Below, one piece after another: positions 16,949 to 26,115 of a DNA stretch of 64,000 nt. Made by a program: the position numbers and the translations under genes. How positions within the stretch are numbered: the first letter of the stretch is position 1; each line of letters begins with the position of its first letter. Below the pieces are notes generated by a model. That model was given only the letters and a program-made list of their open reading frames with translations. It did not search any database and was not told where the DNA came from. Source of the DNA: Candidatus Aminicenantota bacterium (GTDB lineage Bacteria > Acidobacteriota > Aminicenantia > Aminicenantales > UBA4085); contig PLMN01000030.1 in NCBI GenBank assembly GCA_003141555.1, positions 1 through 64,000 on the forward strand, written 5' to 3'.

Positions 16949-18025
16949 TCAAGGATCTATCATCCCATTCTCTACATCATTTTGTGCTTTCATATAATCT
17001 GAATGTTTTCCAATGTCCAGCCAATATTCCCGGATAGGGAAACTAACAACGGTTTGCCCCGCGTCCAACAACCATCGGATCAAATCGGTCATATTGAAAT
17101 ATTGTCCATTCGTAATAAACTTGTACACGGAAGGTTCGAGCAAATAAATCCCGGCGTTGACGAAAAACCCCAAATGCGGTTTTTCCTTCAAGCTACGAAT
17201 ATGCGCCCCTTCGCATTCTATTACGCCGTAGGGCACCATTATTTCGTAATGGCTAACGGCTACTGTCATATCCGCCAAATTGTCCTGATGAAAGGTCAAC
17301 ATTGCCTTGAAATCCACTTGCGTCAAAATATCGCCATTGATGACCAGTTGGGTCTCCCGGGGAGGTGTTAAAAGCCCCAAGGCTCCGCCGGTGCCAAGCG
17401 GAAGATCTTCATTGACATAGCTCATTTCGACGCCATATTTACGTCCATCTCCGAAGTGTTGAATGATCTTCTCCGGTTTATAATGCGTCATCACGTTGAT
17501 TTGGCGGATACCGGCTTGCTGCAGCTGCTCGACGATTCTCTCCATCAGAGGCCGGCCGCCGACCGGCAACATGGGTTTGGGCAAGTCCTCGGTCAATGGT
17601 CGCAGACGGGCACCTTTGCCCCCAGCCATAATCACCGCTTCCAACAACGGTCTATTCATCGCCATCACATCGTCCATGATAACGAGATCTACCACCCTAT
17701 TTTTTTCGTCCAGTAGAGGAACCTGCCGGACGGAGTGTTCCTTCATTAATTTGAGAAGATCCTGGGGATCCGTTCCCACGGGTGCAGTCACAGGCTGCTG
17801 AGGGCTCAACTCCGATTTGCGTTTCAAAAAATCATGGACCGGGGCATCCAGACTTTGTCCGGCCAATAACGCCCGGCGGATATCCCCATCCGTAATGGTG
17901 CCTAGAAGGTGTCCCGAATCATCAATGACGAGGGCAATTCCACAGGTGTTCTTATCGATACAGCGGATCGCTGTGCGGATTGGATCGCTAATCGCAATTA
18001 ACAACATCGTGATATCGCGCAGCAT
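16949..18025 (-). CDS. ptmE: CBS-domain nucleotidyltransferase (PtmE-like sugar-1-phosphate guanylyltransferase)
   Basis: A 358-residue protein with two CBS motifs at the N-terminus (about 10-125, including GTITDGDIRRALL). They are followed by an NTP-transferase domain starting at AVIMAGGKGARLRPLTEDLP near residue 132, with LPLGTGGALGLL and VINGDILTQVDF further on. This domain order is that of PtmE, which makes GDP-glucosamine at the start of the GDP-dependent legionaminic acid route known from Campylobacter. Lying at the end of the nonulosonate set, it suggests that the LegB/LegC steps here use GDP-sugars. UDP or CDP specificity cannot be excluded by eye. Confidence 0.78.
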   Translation of the reverse strand: MLRDITMLLIAISDPIRTAIRCIDKNTCGIALVIDDSGHLLGTITDGDIRRALLAGQSLDAPVHDFLKRKSELSPQQPVTAPVGTDPQDLLKLMKEHSVRQVPLLDEKNRVVDLVIMDDVMAMNRPLLEAVIMAGGKGARLRPLTEDLPKPMLPVGGRPLMERIVEQLQQAGIRQINVMTHYKPEKIIQHFGDGRKYGVEMSYVNEDLPLGTGGALGLLTPPRETQLVINGDILTQVDFKAMLTFHQDNLADMTVAVSHYEIMVPYGVIECEGAHIRSLKEKPHLGFFVNAGIYLLEPSVYKFITNGQYFNMTDLIRWLLDAGQTVVSFPIREYWLDIGKHSDYMKAQNDVENGMIDP

Positions 18026-18145
18026 ATTAGTACCGTTGCCTTCTCATTTTAAATTTTACCGGGGTGCTTTGATTAAAACCTCGCATAGTTTTTCATTCTA
18101 TTGAACGGGAAAGTATAATGGCATTATTGTGATTGCTCCCAAACG

Positions 18146-18823
18146 TCAATTTTTCCCTTGCCTCCATACGTTATCTGGGAATGGGAATGTCGCGGTCGCA
18201 AATGACTGAGGCGTACCGCGGTAGATAGTATTCGGCTTCAATCTTTTGTTGATAATGACCGACTGCGCTGAAATCTTACAGTTGTCCCCTATATGACAGG
18301 CTCCTAAAACCGCGGCCCCAGCATAGAGGGAAACATGCCGGCCAAGTACGGGAAATACCCCTCTCCTTGCTTTCTCTGCCGCTCTTGCGGCACCGACTGT
18401 GCACTGTTGGTAGACAAGAAAATAATCAGAGTATTGGGCTCTCCCAAGCACAGTCCCGCCAGCATGACAAAACAAGAAAACACTTGGAAGTTCAACTTCA
18501 TAGAAGACATCGATTCCGTAAAGCGCCTTATTCAGGAAAAAAATCTTGTCACATAGGTTTCCAATTCCATTCTTGTGATAAAGCGTATTCGAGAGTAGAT
18601 AAAGGAACATAGCATATTGGTCACTATGTAAATGATTAAAGTGCGTTTCTTCGCCTTGCCAGAAACTTTTATCTGCGACCTCAGTGAAACACTTTCCGAG
18701 TCGCTCCAAAGTCTCATCAATACAGCTTTCTATCGAAGCTGTTGCATGATCATCCGGGAACAAGGAGTCTATCTGCCGCCGGACATAACCTGCTATTTTA
18801 TTCCTTTCAAGCGATAGAATCAT
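18146..18823 (-). CDS. serine O-acetyltransferase-like hexapeptide acetyltransferase
   Basis: A 225-residue protein. The N-terminal 110 residues are helical and resemble the CysE N-terminal region. From about residue 115 there is a left-handed beta-helix (FFCHAGGTVLGRAQYSDYF, then a hexapeptide-like YAGAAVLGACHIGDNCKISA). It is shorter than housekeeping CysE (about 270). CysE relatives in nonulosonate and O-antigen clusters probably acetylate a sugar hydroxyl or amine, so the role here is more likely sugar O-/N-acetylation than cysteine synthesis. It stands alone between the PtmE-like and WbpG-like genes, with short gaps on both sides. Confidence 0.7.
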   Translation of the reverse strand: MILSLERNKIAGYVRRQIDSLFPDDHATASIESCIDETLERLGKCFTEVADKSFWQGEETHFNHLHSDQYAMFLYLLSNTLYHKNGIGNLCDKIFFLNKALYGIDVFYEVELPSVFLFCHAGGTVLGRAQYSDYFLVYQQCTVGAARAAEKARRGVFPVLGRHVSLYAGAAVLGACHIGDNCKISAQSVIINKRLKPNTIYRGTPQSFATATFPFPDNVWRQGKN

Positions 18824-18883
18824 AATATTTTGGTTTATAATAATCGATTATCATTTAGTTTTTACGAAACTACCAAGAATAAA

Positions 18884-20146
18884 TCATTTTCCTTTTTTCA
18901 GGTTTGAAAGACTCGAGAGATATCCAGGAACTTCGGAGGCAGGGTATTCGTCATACACCGCGTGTTTCAGCCTCCACGCTCCGTTTTCATTTTTCCAAAT
19001 ATGCGGCTGCCGGAAGCGGTCCGTTATTTGCCAAAATCGCTCTTCTGAGATATCTAAATATTCCAAGAATTCTTTGAACCAGCGATGTGGGAACTCTCCA
19101 TCAAATCGACGGACGAGGGCCGCGGCTTCTTCTCGCGTTATATGTCCGTCACGCACCTCATGCGCCGAATCCGACGTTGCCCTAGCGATGCCAAACTTGA
19201 TAAAAGCCAAATAGAAATGGAAACCATCCATCTGGTCGTCCAGGCTGGCGTATTTTGAGTACGTCCCCTCTGAACGCCCTTCCGGATTTGCCTGGAACCC
19301 GGTATGTTCGCTGGCATAATAATAATTTTCCTGCGGTACCCATTTCTTATAATAAGAAAACCAATGGAATTCGACGCCTAATCTTCTCATTTCGTCGATG
19401 TCCGGGGGGCGGTAGAACGTCAGATCGGATTCATCATAATCTGCTTTGGTAAAATAGTCAGTTTCTTCCAATCCATATGAAACCAAATCGTCCACCATAA
19501 CCCCTTTAAAGTATTGCTCGGCCCATATTTCAAAGGGCATTCCCCTCAGATTGTACACACGTGGATCCCCGCTATATTCGGCTTCACCGTTCTCGCCAAA
19601 AAAAACCAACTTAATTCCAAAGCTTTTTGCGATGTGAAAAGCATAACACACCTGCCCATAAGTAAACGGTTGCCAGGCATCTCCCAGAGCCTCGAAGGCG
19701 ATACGGGATAATTTTCTATGGAAATGACCATTTGGCCATGCCATCAAGTTGTTAAACTTTCCAATTTTAATAAAATTTCTAAAATTCTTATAGCCTTCCG
19801 GCGTATACTCAAAAGGCGCCCACGTAACGGTTAAAGGGTGCATCCCATAGATATATTTCAATTCATGTGCCACGCGGCTACTGTCTTTGCCGCCACTACT
19901 CGGCACAATGATATCAAAGTGGCCGTCATTTCTGCGATATTGATCACACAATTCTCGCAACTGCTTTTCCTTCTCTCGCCAATCAGTTTCGTTTTTCTTC
20001 ATCTCGGCGAATCTGCATGCGCCACAAAGTCCATCTTCGCCAAAATGAATTCGAGGCCTTTGGTTCGACACAACACATTTTTTACAAAATATGACTTCTT
20101 TAGGAAGGATTGGCAATTGCCTATCCAGTATTTTGGGGCTAATCAT
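18884..20146 (-). CDS. N-acetyl sugar amidotransferase (WbpG/PseA/PtmG-like)
   Basis: A 420-residue ATP-PPase-type amidotransferase. The N-terminus has a zinc ribbon with CxxC pairs (FCKKCVVSNQRPRI, then GLCGAC), followed by the PP-loop IVPSSGGKDSSRVAHEL near residue 80. This is the TIGR03573/WbpG family, which turns an acetamido group into an acetamidino group using ammonia channelled from a glutaminase partner. The next two genes are that HisH/HisF-like pair, as in P. aeruginosa O5. With the nonulosonate genes around it, the likely product is an acetamidino-legionaminic acid (for example Leg5Am7Ac), as PtmG makes in Campylobacter. The substrate is inferred. Confidence 0.85.
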   Translation of the reverse strand: MISPKILDRQLPILPKEVIFCKKCVVSNQRPRIHFGEDGLCGACRFAEMKKNETDWREKEKQLRELCDQYRRNDGHFDIIVPSSGGKDSSRVAHELKYIYGMHPLTVTWAPFEYTPEGYKNFRNFIKIGKFNNLMAWPNGHFHRKLSRIAFEALGDAWQPFTYGQVCYAFHIAKSFGIKLVFFGENGEAEYSGDPRVYNLRGMPFEIWAEQYFKGVMVDDLVSYGLEETDYFTKADYDESDLTFYRPPDIDEMRRLGVEFHWFSYYKKWVPQENYYYASEHTGFQANPEGRSEGTYSKYASLDDQMDGFHFYLAFIKFGIARATSDSAHEVRDGHITREEAAALVRRFDGEFPHRWFKEFLEYLDISEERFWQITDRFRQPHIWKNENGAWRLKHAVYDEYPASEVPGYLSSLSNLKKGK

Positions 20147-20158
20147 GGCGTGTCTCCT

Positions 20159-20827
20159 TTAAATTCGATTAAGCGCAGCAGCAAAATTATGGTAAATCCT
20201 CAAACCTTGAGGGCCGCTCCGTTCAGGATGGCTTTGACACGCAAAGATATTGTCGTGTTTCAAGGCTGAACAAAATTCAATATCCCCATACTTTGTAACG
20301 GCAATTCCAATTTCGCGCTCTTCAAGACGGACATAATAGGAGTGAACAAAATACAAGAAAACTCCATTCGACAATCCCTCTAAAAGCGAGCCAGCCCAAG
20401 GATCATTATCCCCATCAGTTTTGAGCATTCGGTTCCAGCAAACTTGAGGCACCTTCAATGCCCCTTGAATGCCAATGGGGGCCTCAAAACGTACGACCGT
20501 TCCAGGGATGAGGCCCAACCCGGCATGCCGGCCGAATTCAAGGCTTTCGGTCATCAATAACTGCATTCCTAAACAAATCCCAAACAATGGTTTTCGAGAA
20601 GCAGCTAAATCTATTAAGACTTTTATCAAGTCCAAACGCTGCAGTGTCTCTATGGCGACACCGAAAGCCCCGACGCCTGGCAGTATTACCGCATCCGCAC
20701 TTAATATATTATGGGCCGACGAGGTGATCAAAGCATTTAAACCGACATGTTCGCAGGCATTCTTCACGCTGAATAGATTACCCATACCATAATCAATGAT
20801 AGCAACCCGTTTTCTCTTGTCAGGCAT
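20159..20827 (-). CDS. hisH: HisH-like glutaminase subunit of sugar amidotransferase
   Basis: A 222-residue class I glutamine amidotransferase of the HisH family: IIDYGMGNLFSVKNACEHVG at the N-terminus, ILPGVGAFG, the nucleophile motif FGICLGMQLLM near residue 85, and the His-Glu pair in SHPERSGPQG near 195. No other histidine genes are nearby. It sits between hisF-like and wbpG-like genes, so it should supply ammonia for acetamidino formation rather than histidine synthesis. Its start overlaps the end of the hisF-like gene by eight bases. Confidence 0.88.
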   Translation of the reverse strand: MPDKRKRVAIIDYGMGNLFSVKNACEHVGLNALITSSAHNILSADAVILPGVGAFGVAIETLQRLDLIKVLIDLAASRKPLFGICLGMQLLMTESLEFGRHAGLGLIPGTVVRFEAPIGIQGALKVPQVCWNRMLKTDGDNDPWAGSLLEGLSNGVFLYFVHSYYVRLEEREIGIAVTKYGDIEFCSALKHDNIFACQSHPERSGPQGLRIYHNFAAALNRI

Positions 20828-21689
20828 TTATCGACATTTTCTCAATAGGTCGGCACGGAATATTACGCATAGCTAAATCCGTCTTGATCTCTTCTAAAGC
20901 CGCGCCTTGGATGCGAGAAAATCCTTGCCCACTCCGTAAAAATTCAATATTACCTTCGCTAGAATAATCGTCTTCCGTATAGTTATTCCGTATATAGTCA
21001 TAGTGTAAGATTGAGGCTACACAAACGGCATCGGCTTTTCCGAGGGTCAACACCGTAGACATGTCCTCGACTCTTCCAGCTCCTCCACAAGCAATAACGG
21101 GTATGGAGATCGATTGGGCGACTCGGCTTGTAAGATCAAGATTGAAACCTTGACCCGTACCTTCTCGATCAATCGATGTTAGCAGAATTTCGCCCGCTCC
21201 CAATTCCTCAACTCGTTTGGCCCATCCAAAAACTTCTATTCCCGTCCTAACTCGCCCGTTATCTGTATAAGCCTCATACGATCCGTCTGGCCGCTTTTTC
21301 GCTTCTATGGAAACAACGATCGTAGATGAACCAAAACGCCGGGACGCTTCACGGATCAAATCTGGTCGCCCAATCGCTGCCGTGTTTAACGAAACTTTAT
21401 CTGCTCCTGCCTGCAACATGACTCGAATATCATCCACGGTCCGTAATCCGCCTCCGACCGTCAAAGGGATAAATATTTCTTTTGAGGTCTTCCTGACAAT
21501 GTCTAACAGACCGTTTCTTTCATAAAGACTAGCAACGACATCCATATAGATCAATTCGTCTGCGCCGTGCTCATAGTAGTACCGAGCAAACCGCTCGGGC
21601 TTGCCGAGCACTCGTAAACCCTCAAGATGAATCCCCTTCACCAAATTTGGGCCTTTGATATCCAATCTGGGAATCACCCGAAAATACAT
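20820..21689 (-). CDS. hisF: HisF-like cyclase subunit of sugar amidotransferase
   Basis: A 289-residue TIM-barrel protein of the HisF family: RVIPRLDIKGPNLVKGIHLE at the N-terminus, IPLTVGGGLRTVDDIRVMLQ near residue 80, DKVSLNTAA, and LLTSIDREGTGQGFNLDL near 170. The catalytic aspartates of HisF (first strand D and TSIDREGT) are present. The C-terminus is about 30 residues longer than housekeeping HisF, as in the HisF2/LPS-linked subgroup. The ATG at 21689 is preferred over one at 21740 because AAAAGGA lies seven bases upstream and the normal HisF N-terminus begins there. It should tunnel ammonia from the HisH partner to the WbpG-like enzyme. Confidence 0.87.
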   Translation of the reverse strand: MYFRVIPRLDIKGPNLVKGIHLEGLRVLGKPERFARYYYEHGADELIYMDVVASLYERNGLLDIVRKTSKEIFIPLTVGGGLRTVDDIRVMLQAGADKVSLNTAAIGRPDLIREASRRFGSSTIVVSIEAKKRPDGSYEAYTDNGRVRTGIEVFGWAKRVEELGAGEILLTSIDREGTGQGFNLDLTSRVAQSISIPVIACGGAGRVEDMSTVLTLGKADAVCVASILHYDYIRNNYTEDDYSSEGNIEFLRSGQGFSRIQGAALEEIKTDLAMRNIPCRPIEKMSINA

Positions 21690-21729
21690 GCGGTAATCCT
21701 TTTGAACCCGATGGTAATTCTTTTTACAA

Positions 21730-22380
21730 TTATGCAACAATATTCAGCGGACGAGCTGGAACGCCCGCCACAACCGTATGCGCTAGAACGTTTTTCACGA
21801 CAACGGCGCCGGCCCCGACAATGGCCCTTTCTCCGATCGTAAGGCACTGCCTGACGGTTGCACCGGCCCCAATGTGCGCGCCATCGCCGACCCGAACAGT
21901 ACTGGCAAGCTTAGCCCCCGTCGCGATATGAACGTGATCCCCGACAATGCAATCATGCTCCACAATGCCACCGCTGTTCACGATCACGTTCACACCTATC
22001 ACCGCTCCGGCGTTGATAATACTCCCTGGAAGAAGCTGCGAACCGGCTCCAATTTTGGCCCACCGCGAGCAAACAGCCGCCGGATGCACTATGGTCAGCG
22101 GCTTCAAATGATTGGCTAGTCCCAAGTCATACAATCGTTGACGGGGCTGATTGTTTCCAGTCCCCCCGAGTCCGACCACGAAGCAATTGACGCCTCGGGC
22201 GAATATATCCGCTAACAGATCATCGCCGCCCAAGATCGGGATATTCATAAGCTCTTGACCCCAGCGAGTTCGATCATATTCAAGGATACCGGCCAATTTT
22301 GTACGGCCAATCATCTGGATGCAATCGATCAGTACCCGGGCGTGTCCCCCGCCCCCTAGAATCACGCAAACATCACCCAT
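21730..22380 (-). CDS. neuD: NeuD/LegH-type sugar N- or O-acetyltransferase
   Basis: A 216-residue PglD/NeuD family acetyltransferase. It has an N-terminal Rossmann-like sugar-nucleotide domain (VILGGGGHARVLID) and a C-terminal left-handed beta-helix with the catalytic histidine in GGIVEHDCIVGDHVHI near residue 140. The tail VVAGVPARPLN is typical. In legionaminate synthesis LegH acetylates the 4-amino sugar made by LegC; in sialic acid clusters NeuD O-acetylates. With LegB and LegC present, the LegH role is favoured. It lies three bases after the neuC stop. Confidence 0.87.
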   Translation of the reverse strand: MGDVCVILGGGGHARVLIDCIQMIGRTKLAGILEYDRTRWGQELMNIPILGGDDLLADIFARGVNCFVVGLGGTGNNQPRQRLYDLGLANHLKPLTIVHPAAVCSRWAKIGAGSQLLPGSIINAGAVIGVNVIVNSGGIVEHDCIVGDHVHIATGAKLASTVRVGDGAHIGAGATVRQCLTIGERAIVGAGAVVVKNVLAHTVVAGVPARPLNIVA

Positions 22381-22383
22381 CGA

Positions 22384-23559
22384 TCATCCTTCATCCACCG
22401 CCGTAATATCCAAATCATGGAATCGCTTCAAGAGAAGCCGATCATCCAAGGTTACATCTCTCAGCTTTGAGACGATGATTTCGGACGCCCGCCCCAAACT
22501 ATATGGGTTTGACATCCGACGCAAATTGGCCCGGAATTCCGGCCGGAGGGCCTGATGAATTCCTTTTATAATTTCCGTACGTTCATATCCAACGTCAATG
22601 ACATTCGCGGCCTTGACTCGCCCTATTTGTCGCGTTCCGATGTTCACAAATGGCAGCCCAAACGATGGTGCTTCAATGATTCCACTCGACGAATTGCCGA
22701 CCATCGCCATCGCTATCGCCATCAGACTGAAATATCCTTGAGAGCCAAAGTTGTCCACTTTTTGCGCCCATGAACGCGTCCGAATAAATGTTTCGATTTT
22801 TTGCATCATCAGCCGGCCGCCTGTGTCGGCGTTAGGCATCGTGAAGATGACCGGAATATCGCACTCTTCCAGCGCGGCCAGCAATTCGCCTAATTGCCAA
22901 TCTGCACGTTCATACTCCAGCGTCACGGGATGGAACGTCACAAGAAGGGGAGGAGGGTGAAGGTGCAGATGATAGCGTGACTCAAGCTCCTCAGGAGAAA
23001 AGAGTCGTATCGCTGGAATATTATCAAGCCCCGGCGCTCCGGAGACCGTAATTCGCCAGGGCTCCTCTCCCATTTGCCGCAAACGCCGGGCATACTCTCG
23101 GGTTGATGTAAAATGTAGGTGGCTAAGCTTGGTCATAGAATGGCGCAAGGCATCATCCATTGCGCCCAACGTGATTTCTCCGCCGTGAATATGCGCAATG
23201 GGGATTTTAAATGGGAGCGCCGCTACAGCGGCGGCATACATCTCGAAACGGTCCCCGAGGACGACCAAGATGTCCGGGCAAAATCGACCAAAGGCTTGCG
23301 CGAAGCCGATTGTGCCCAAACCGATGGATTTGGCGATCCCTTCAGGGGAATCCGAGGAAAGAAGCATCTCCACCCGTTCACTGATCGGAAAGCCATCAGA
23401 TTCTATCGCCCGGACTGTCAGCCCGAACTCCGGCGACAGATGCATTCCAGAGACTATCAAATGAAGGCTTAATTCCGGATCCGCTTGGATCTTGCGTAAT
23501 ATAGGCAGATAAATCCCATAGTCGGAACGGGCGACCGTTACGACACCTAGGATTCTCAA
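22384..23559 (-). CDS. neuC: hydrolysing NDP-sugar 2-epimerase (NeuC/LegG)
   Basis: A 391-residue enzyme of the hydrolysing UDP-GlcNAc 2-epimerase family. Features are GVVTVARSDYGIYLPILRKI at the start, SGMHLSPEFG, DILVVLGDRFEMYAAAVAA near residue 95, IAHIHGGEITLGAMDDALRH near 115, and VGNSSSGIIEAPSFG near 300. It releases the nucleotide and inverts C2 to give the hexosamine condensed by NeuB/LegI. The frame is open further upstream, but the conserved N-terminus starts at a TTG that overlaps the neuB stop (TTGA), so that start is chosen. LegG rather than NeuC is expected from the company of LegB and LegC. Confidence 0.88.
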   Translation of the reverse strand: MRILGVVTVARSDYGIYLPILRKIQADPELSLHLIVSGMHLSPEFGLTVRAIESDGFPISERVEMLLSSDSPEGIAKSIGLGTIGFAQAFGRFCPDILVVLGDRFEMYAAAVAALPFKIPIAHIHGGEITLGAMDDALRHSMTKLSHLHFTSTREYARRLRQMGEEPWRITVSGAPGLDNIPAIRLFSPEELESRYHLHLHPPPLLVTFHPVTLEYERADWQLGELLAALEECDIPVIFTMPNADTGGRLMMQKIETFIRTRSWAQKVDNFGSQGYFSLMAIAMAMVGNSSSGIIEAPSFGLPFVNIGTRQIGRVKAANVIDVGYERTEIIKGIHQALRPEFRANLRRMSNPYSLGRASEIIVSKLRDVTLDDRLLLKRFHDLDITAVDEG

Positions 23560-24617
23560 GTCAGCATCTCTAAAGTCAGGATCGTTCCGGCCGGTATAAA
23601 GAAGCGCGAAGTGCGTCCGATCACGAAAGAACTCATTGCCGGCGGAAGACCCGTGCCTGGTCGCCGTATGGCGACCCTCTCCATGGTCAGCGGTGTCCCC
23701 TCCGGAATATCGCAAGCCGCTACCAGGCTTTTACGCGCCGTTGCCGCCGTATTCGCTTCGGAGGCCGCCGGTTCCTTTCGGCCGTGTCCCAACGCTGCTT
23801 CAACCAGGCGGATGCCATGAACCAAATTGGCCAATTCGGCCGGTTCTAGGGAAGATTGATGATCCGGACCGGGTAAGGTCCGATCTAGAGTAAAGTGTTT
23901 TTCAACGACACAAGCCCCTAACGCGACCGCTGCGAGAGACACCTCAATGCCCTGCGTGTGATCGGAATAGCCTACCGGAACGCCGAACGCTGTCTTCAAG
24001 GTCTGCATGGCCCGCAGATTAATATCGGCGGGATCTGCTGGATAATTGCTGACGCAATGTAGCAAAACAACATCCTTATTCCCTGCTTTCCAGACGGCAT
24101 TGACCGCCGTCTCCACTTCTCCCAGAGTCGCCATACCAGTCGAAACAATCATCGGTTTACCTAAACGGGCGATATGGACTAAAAATGGAATGTTTGTGAT
24201 CTCTCCCGAGGGGATTTTAAAGGCCGCTACTCCCAAGGAGTCAAGAAAATCGGCGCTTTGTTCGTCAAACGGAGAAGACAAAAAAAGTATATCGCTTCGG
24301 CGGCAGAGGTCCATAACCGCTCGGTGCGCCTTCGGGGAGAGTTCCAATCGCCTCAGCATCTCGAATTGTGACTCGACAGAGCCCGTATTATGGCGCTGAT
24401 ATTCGGCCTTTGGGGCAGATATCGTCACCAACCGTTTGGCCTTGAAAGTTTGAAACTTGACGGCATCCGCGCCAACTTGCCTGGCTTTATTGACCAAGCG
24501 GCGAGCCAGATCAAAGCGGCCGTTATGGTTCACGCCAGCTTCAGCAATAATAAAACAGGGGTTACCAGGGCCAATCCTGTGGTTCGCGATTTTAAGAGAC
24601 GTCACCATATGGTCCAT
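23556..24617 (-). CDS. neuB: nonulosonate synthase (NeuB/LegI)
   Basis: A 353-residue NeuB family synthase. It has a TIM barrel with CFIIAEAGVNHNG at residue 20, DAVKFQTFKAKRLVT near 50, FKIPSGEITN near 135, and the LHCVSNYPADPADINLRAM strip near 185 that binds PEP and metal. The C-terminal SAF/antifreeze-like domain (about 290-353) contains SLVAACDIPEGTPLT. It condenses the 6-carbon amino sugar with phosphoenolpyruvate to a 9-carbon nonulosonic acid. NeuB, LegI and PseI cannot be separated by eye, but LegB/LegC/NeuD neighbours point to legionaminic acid. It overlaps the upstream SDR gene by 16 bases. Confidence 0.92.
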   Translation of the reverse strand: MDHMVTSLKIANHRIGPGNPCFIIAEAGVNHNGRFDLARRLVNKARQVGADAVKFQTFKAKRLVTISAPKAEYQRHNTGSVESQFEMLRRLELSPKAHRAVMDLCRRSDILFLSSPFDEQSADFLDSLGVAAFKIPSGEITNIPFLVHIARLGKPMIVSTGMATLGEVETAVNAVWKAGNKDVVLLHCVSNYPADPADINLRAMQTLKTAFGVPVGYSDHTQGIEVSLAAVALGACVVEKHFTLDRTLPGPDHQSSLEPAELANLVHGIRLVEAALGHGRKEPAASEANTAATARKSLVAACDIPEGTPLTMERVAIRRPGTGLPPAMSSFVIGRTSRFFIPAGTILTLEMLT

Positions 24618-25411
24618 CCGCCATCAACGACGAGATTATGGCCGGTGACATAGTCCGAAAGATCGCTGGCCAAGAAAGCGACGGCGCCTTTCAAATCCTC
24701 TTCGACGGCCATCCGATTAAGCGGTGTCTTGGCCTTATAGCGCTGATGAAAGTCCTCCGCCTGGTTTCTCCAAACTCCACCGACGGTTATAGCATTGACC
24801 CGCACGTCCGGAGCAAGTGCCGTAGCGAACCACCGGGTCAATTGGAGAAGCCCGCCTTTGCTTGCGGCATACGCCGCCGGATTGCCCAGTTTCGTTCCGA
24901 CATAAAGACTTTTATCCGGTCCGACGATCCCGTATATCGACCCGACATTGATGACGGAGCCGTGACCCGAAGCGGTCAACATCAGGGCACAGGCCTGGGT
25001 CAGCACAAACGGAGCCGTCAGATTGATTTCCAAGGCCAACCGCCACGTGTCTACTCTCTGTTCTGAAAGCGAAGTCGCCCATCCTTTCAACTCAGAAGTG
25101 CCGACCAATGCGGCGTTATTGATCAAAATATCTAGACGCCCCATTTTATCCATAACAAAGTGTGGCACTGCCCGAACGGCATTTTCATCCGCCAGATCAA
25201 TAGGCAAAGGGACGGAACGAATCCCGAATTTGGAGCGTATTTGGTCGGCAACTTCTCGGCAAGAATCCTGGGCAATATCCAGCAAAACCAAGTCCGCGCC
25301 AAGTTCAGCAAGAGCTTCTCCCATCGCCGCCCCGATATGTCCTGCAGCCCCGGTCAACAAGACCACGCGCCCCTTCAAATCCATGAGGGTCTTAAGTGAT
25401 CGCGCGTTCAT
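24602..25411 (-). CDS. SDR oxidoreductase of the nonulosonate cluster (PtmA-like)
   Basis: A 269-residue classical SDR with VVLLTGAAGHIGAAMGEALA near residue 15 for cofactor binding, LVLLDIAQDS (acidic, favouring NAD), INNAALVGTS near 95, catalytic serine in INVGSIYG near 160, YAASKGG (YxxxK) near 185, and a C-terminal DGGWTIW. Similar SDRs (PtmA) accompany legionaminate genes in Campylobacter, but their exact role is not settled. It is coupled to the CMP-sugar synthetase gene upstream by a 4-base overlap. Confidence 0.85.
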   Translation of the reverse strand: MNARSLKTLMDLKGRVVLLTGAAGHIGAAMGEALAELGADLVLLDIAQDSCREVADQIRSKFGIRSVPLPIDLADENAVRAVPHFVMDKMGRLDILINNAALVGTSELKGWATSLSEQRVDTWRLALEINLTAPFVLTQACALMLTASGHGSVINVGSIYGIVGPDKSLYVGTKLGNPAAYAASKGGLLQLTRWFATALAPDVRVNAITVGGVWRNQAEDFHQRYKAKTPLNRMAVEEDLKGAVAFLASDLSDYVTGHNLVVDGGWTIW

Positions 25412-26115
25412 GGTTTCGCCCTCCCAAGTAGGAATTCGGCGATCTCTAAATCCAGTTCCGTATCGATATCCAGGCTACGCTCCGATGGCATAATACGGGC
25501 CATCACCTTGCCTTGAAATATAGAATCGGCCCTCAACACAAACTCGGGCCGGGCTACATAGGCAATGGTTGTCATGTCGTATACGGAAGGGACATCTTGG
25601 CGACAAAATACCGTTTTTAAAGGCGGAATCACAAGTCGGGCATAGCCTTTATCATCAAGAGTGACCATATTAAAATAAGGGTTTCGACCCGCCGGTCTGA
25701 CCGCGATGACAACATCGGCATCGCTTTCCAAAAACATTTTAATGCAATCATCCACATCGATAACACTTCGTAGGGGCGAAGTGGTAGGCACGGATACGAA
25801 CGCTTTCCAAGCATGCTTGCCATCCTCGCCGCATAACGTTCGAATGGCATGTTGCCAAGAGAGCCATTCCGGCGACTCATCCCTCGCCAAATCAGCCGGC
25901 CTTATGAAGGGGACTTCGGCTCCGTATCGTCTTGCGACGGTCGCGATTTCCTCATCTTCCGTTGAAACAAATACCCGGTCGATAAAACGGCTCGCCCGAG
26001 CCATATCGATGGCGTGCGCAATCAAAGGCTTTCCCGCAAGCATGCGGATATTTTTGCGGGGCACGCCTTTTGAGCCTCCCCGGGCGAATATCCCGGCCAC
26101 GATCTCGGGTTTCAC
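25408..26115 (-). CDS. legF: CMP-nonulosonate cytidylyltransferase (LegF/PtmB/NeuA type)
   Basis: A 235-residue cytidylyltransferase. The N-terminal nucleotide-binding motif reads IFARGGSKGVPRKNIRMLAG, followed by PLIAHAIDMARAS and VFVSTEDEEIATVARRYGAE. VSVPTTSPLR near 115 and a DIDTELDLEIAE end are typical of CMP-sialate/legionaminate synthetases. It activates the free nonulosonic acid with CTP for transfer. The open frame extends upstream, but the GTG at 26115 overlaps the previous stop (GTGA) and begins at the normal family start, so it is chosen. Confidence 0.9.
   Translation of the reverse strand: MKPEIVAGIFARGGSKGVPRKNIRMLAGKPLIAHAIDMARASRFIDRVFVSTEDEEIATVARRYGAEVPFIRPADLARDESPEWLSWQHAIRTLCGEDGKHAWKAFVSVPTTSPLRSVIDVDDCIKMFLESDADVVIAVRPAGRNPYFNMVTLDDKGYARLVIPPLKTVFCRQDVPSVYDMTTIAYVARPEFVLRADSIFQGKVMARIMPSERSLDIDTELDLEIAEFLLGRAKP

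Noticed and set aside
19402-19412. A second GGCGGTAG sequence on the plus strand
   Set aside because: It lies inside the WbpG-like coding region on the strand opposite to transcription and continues AACG, so it cannot act as an ops element for the locus.
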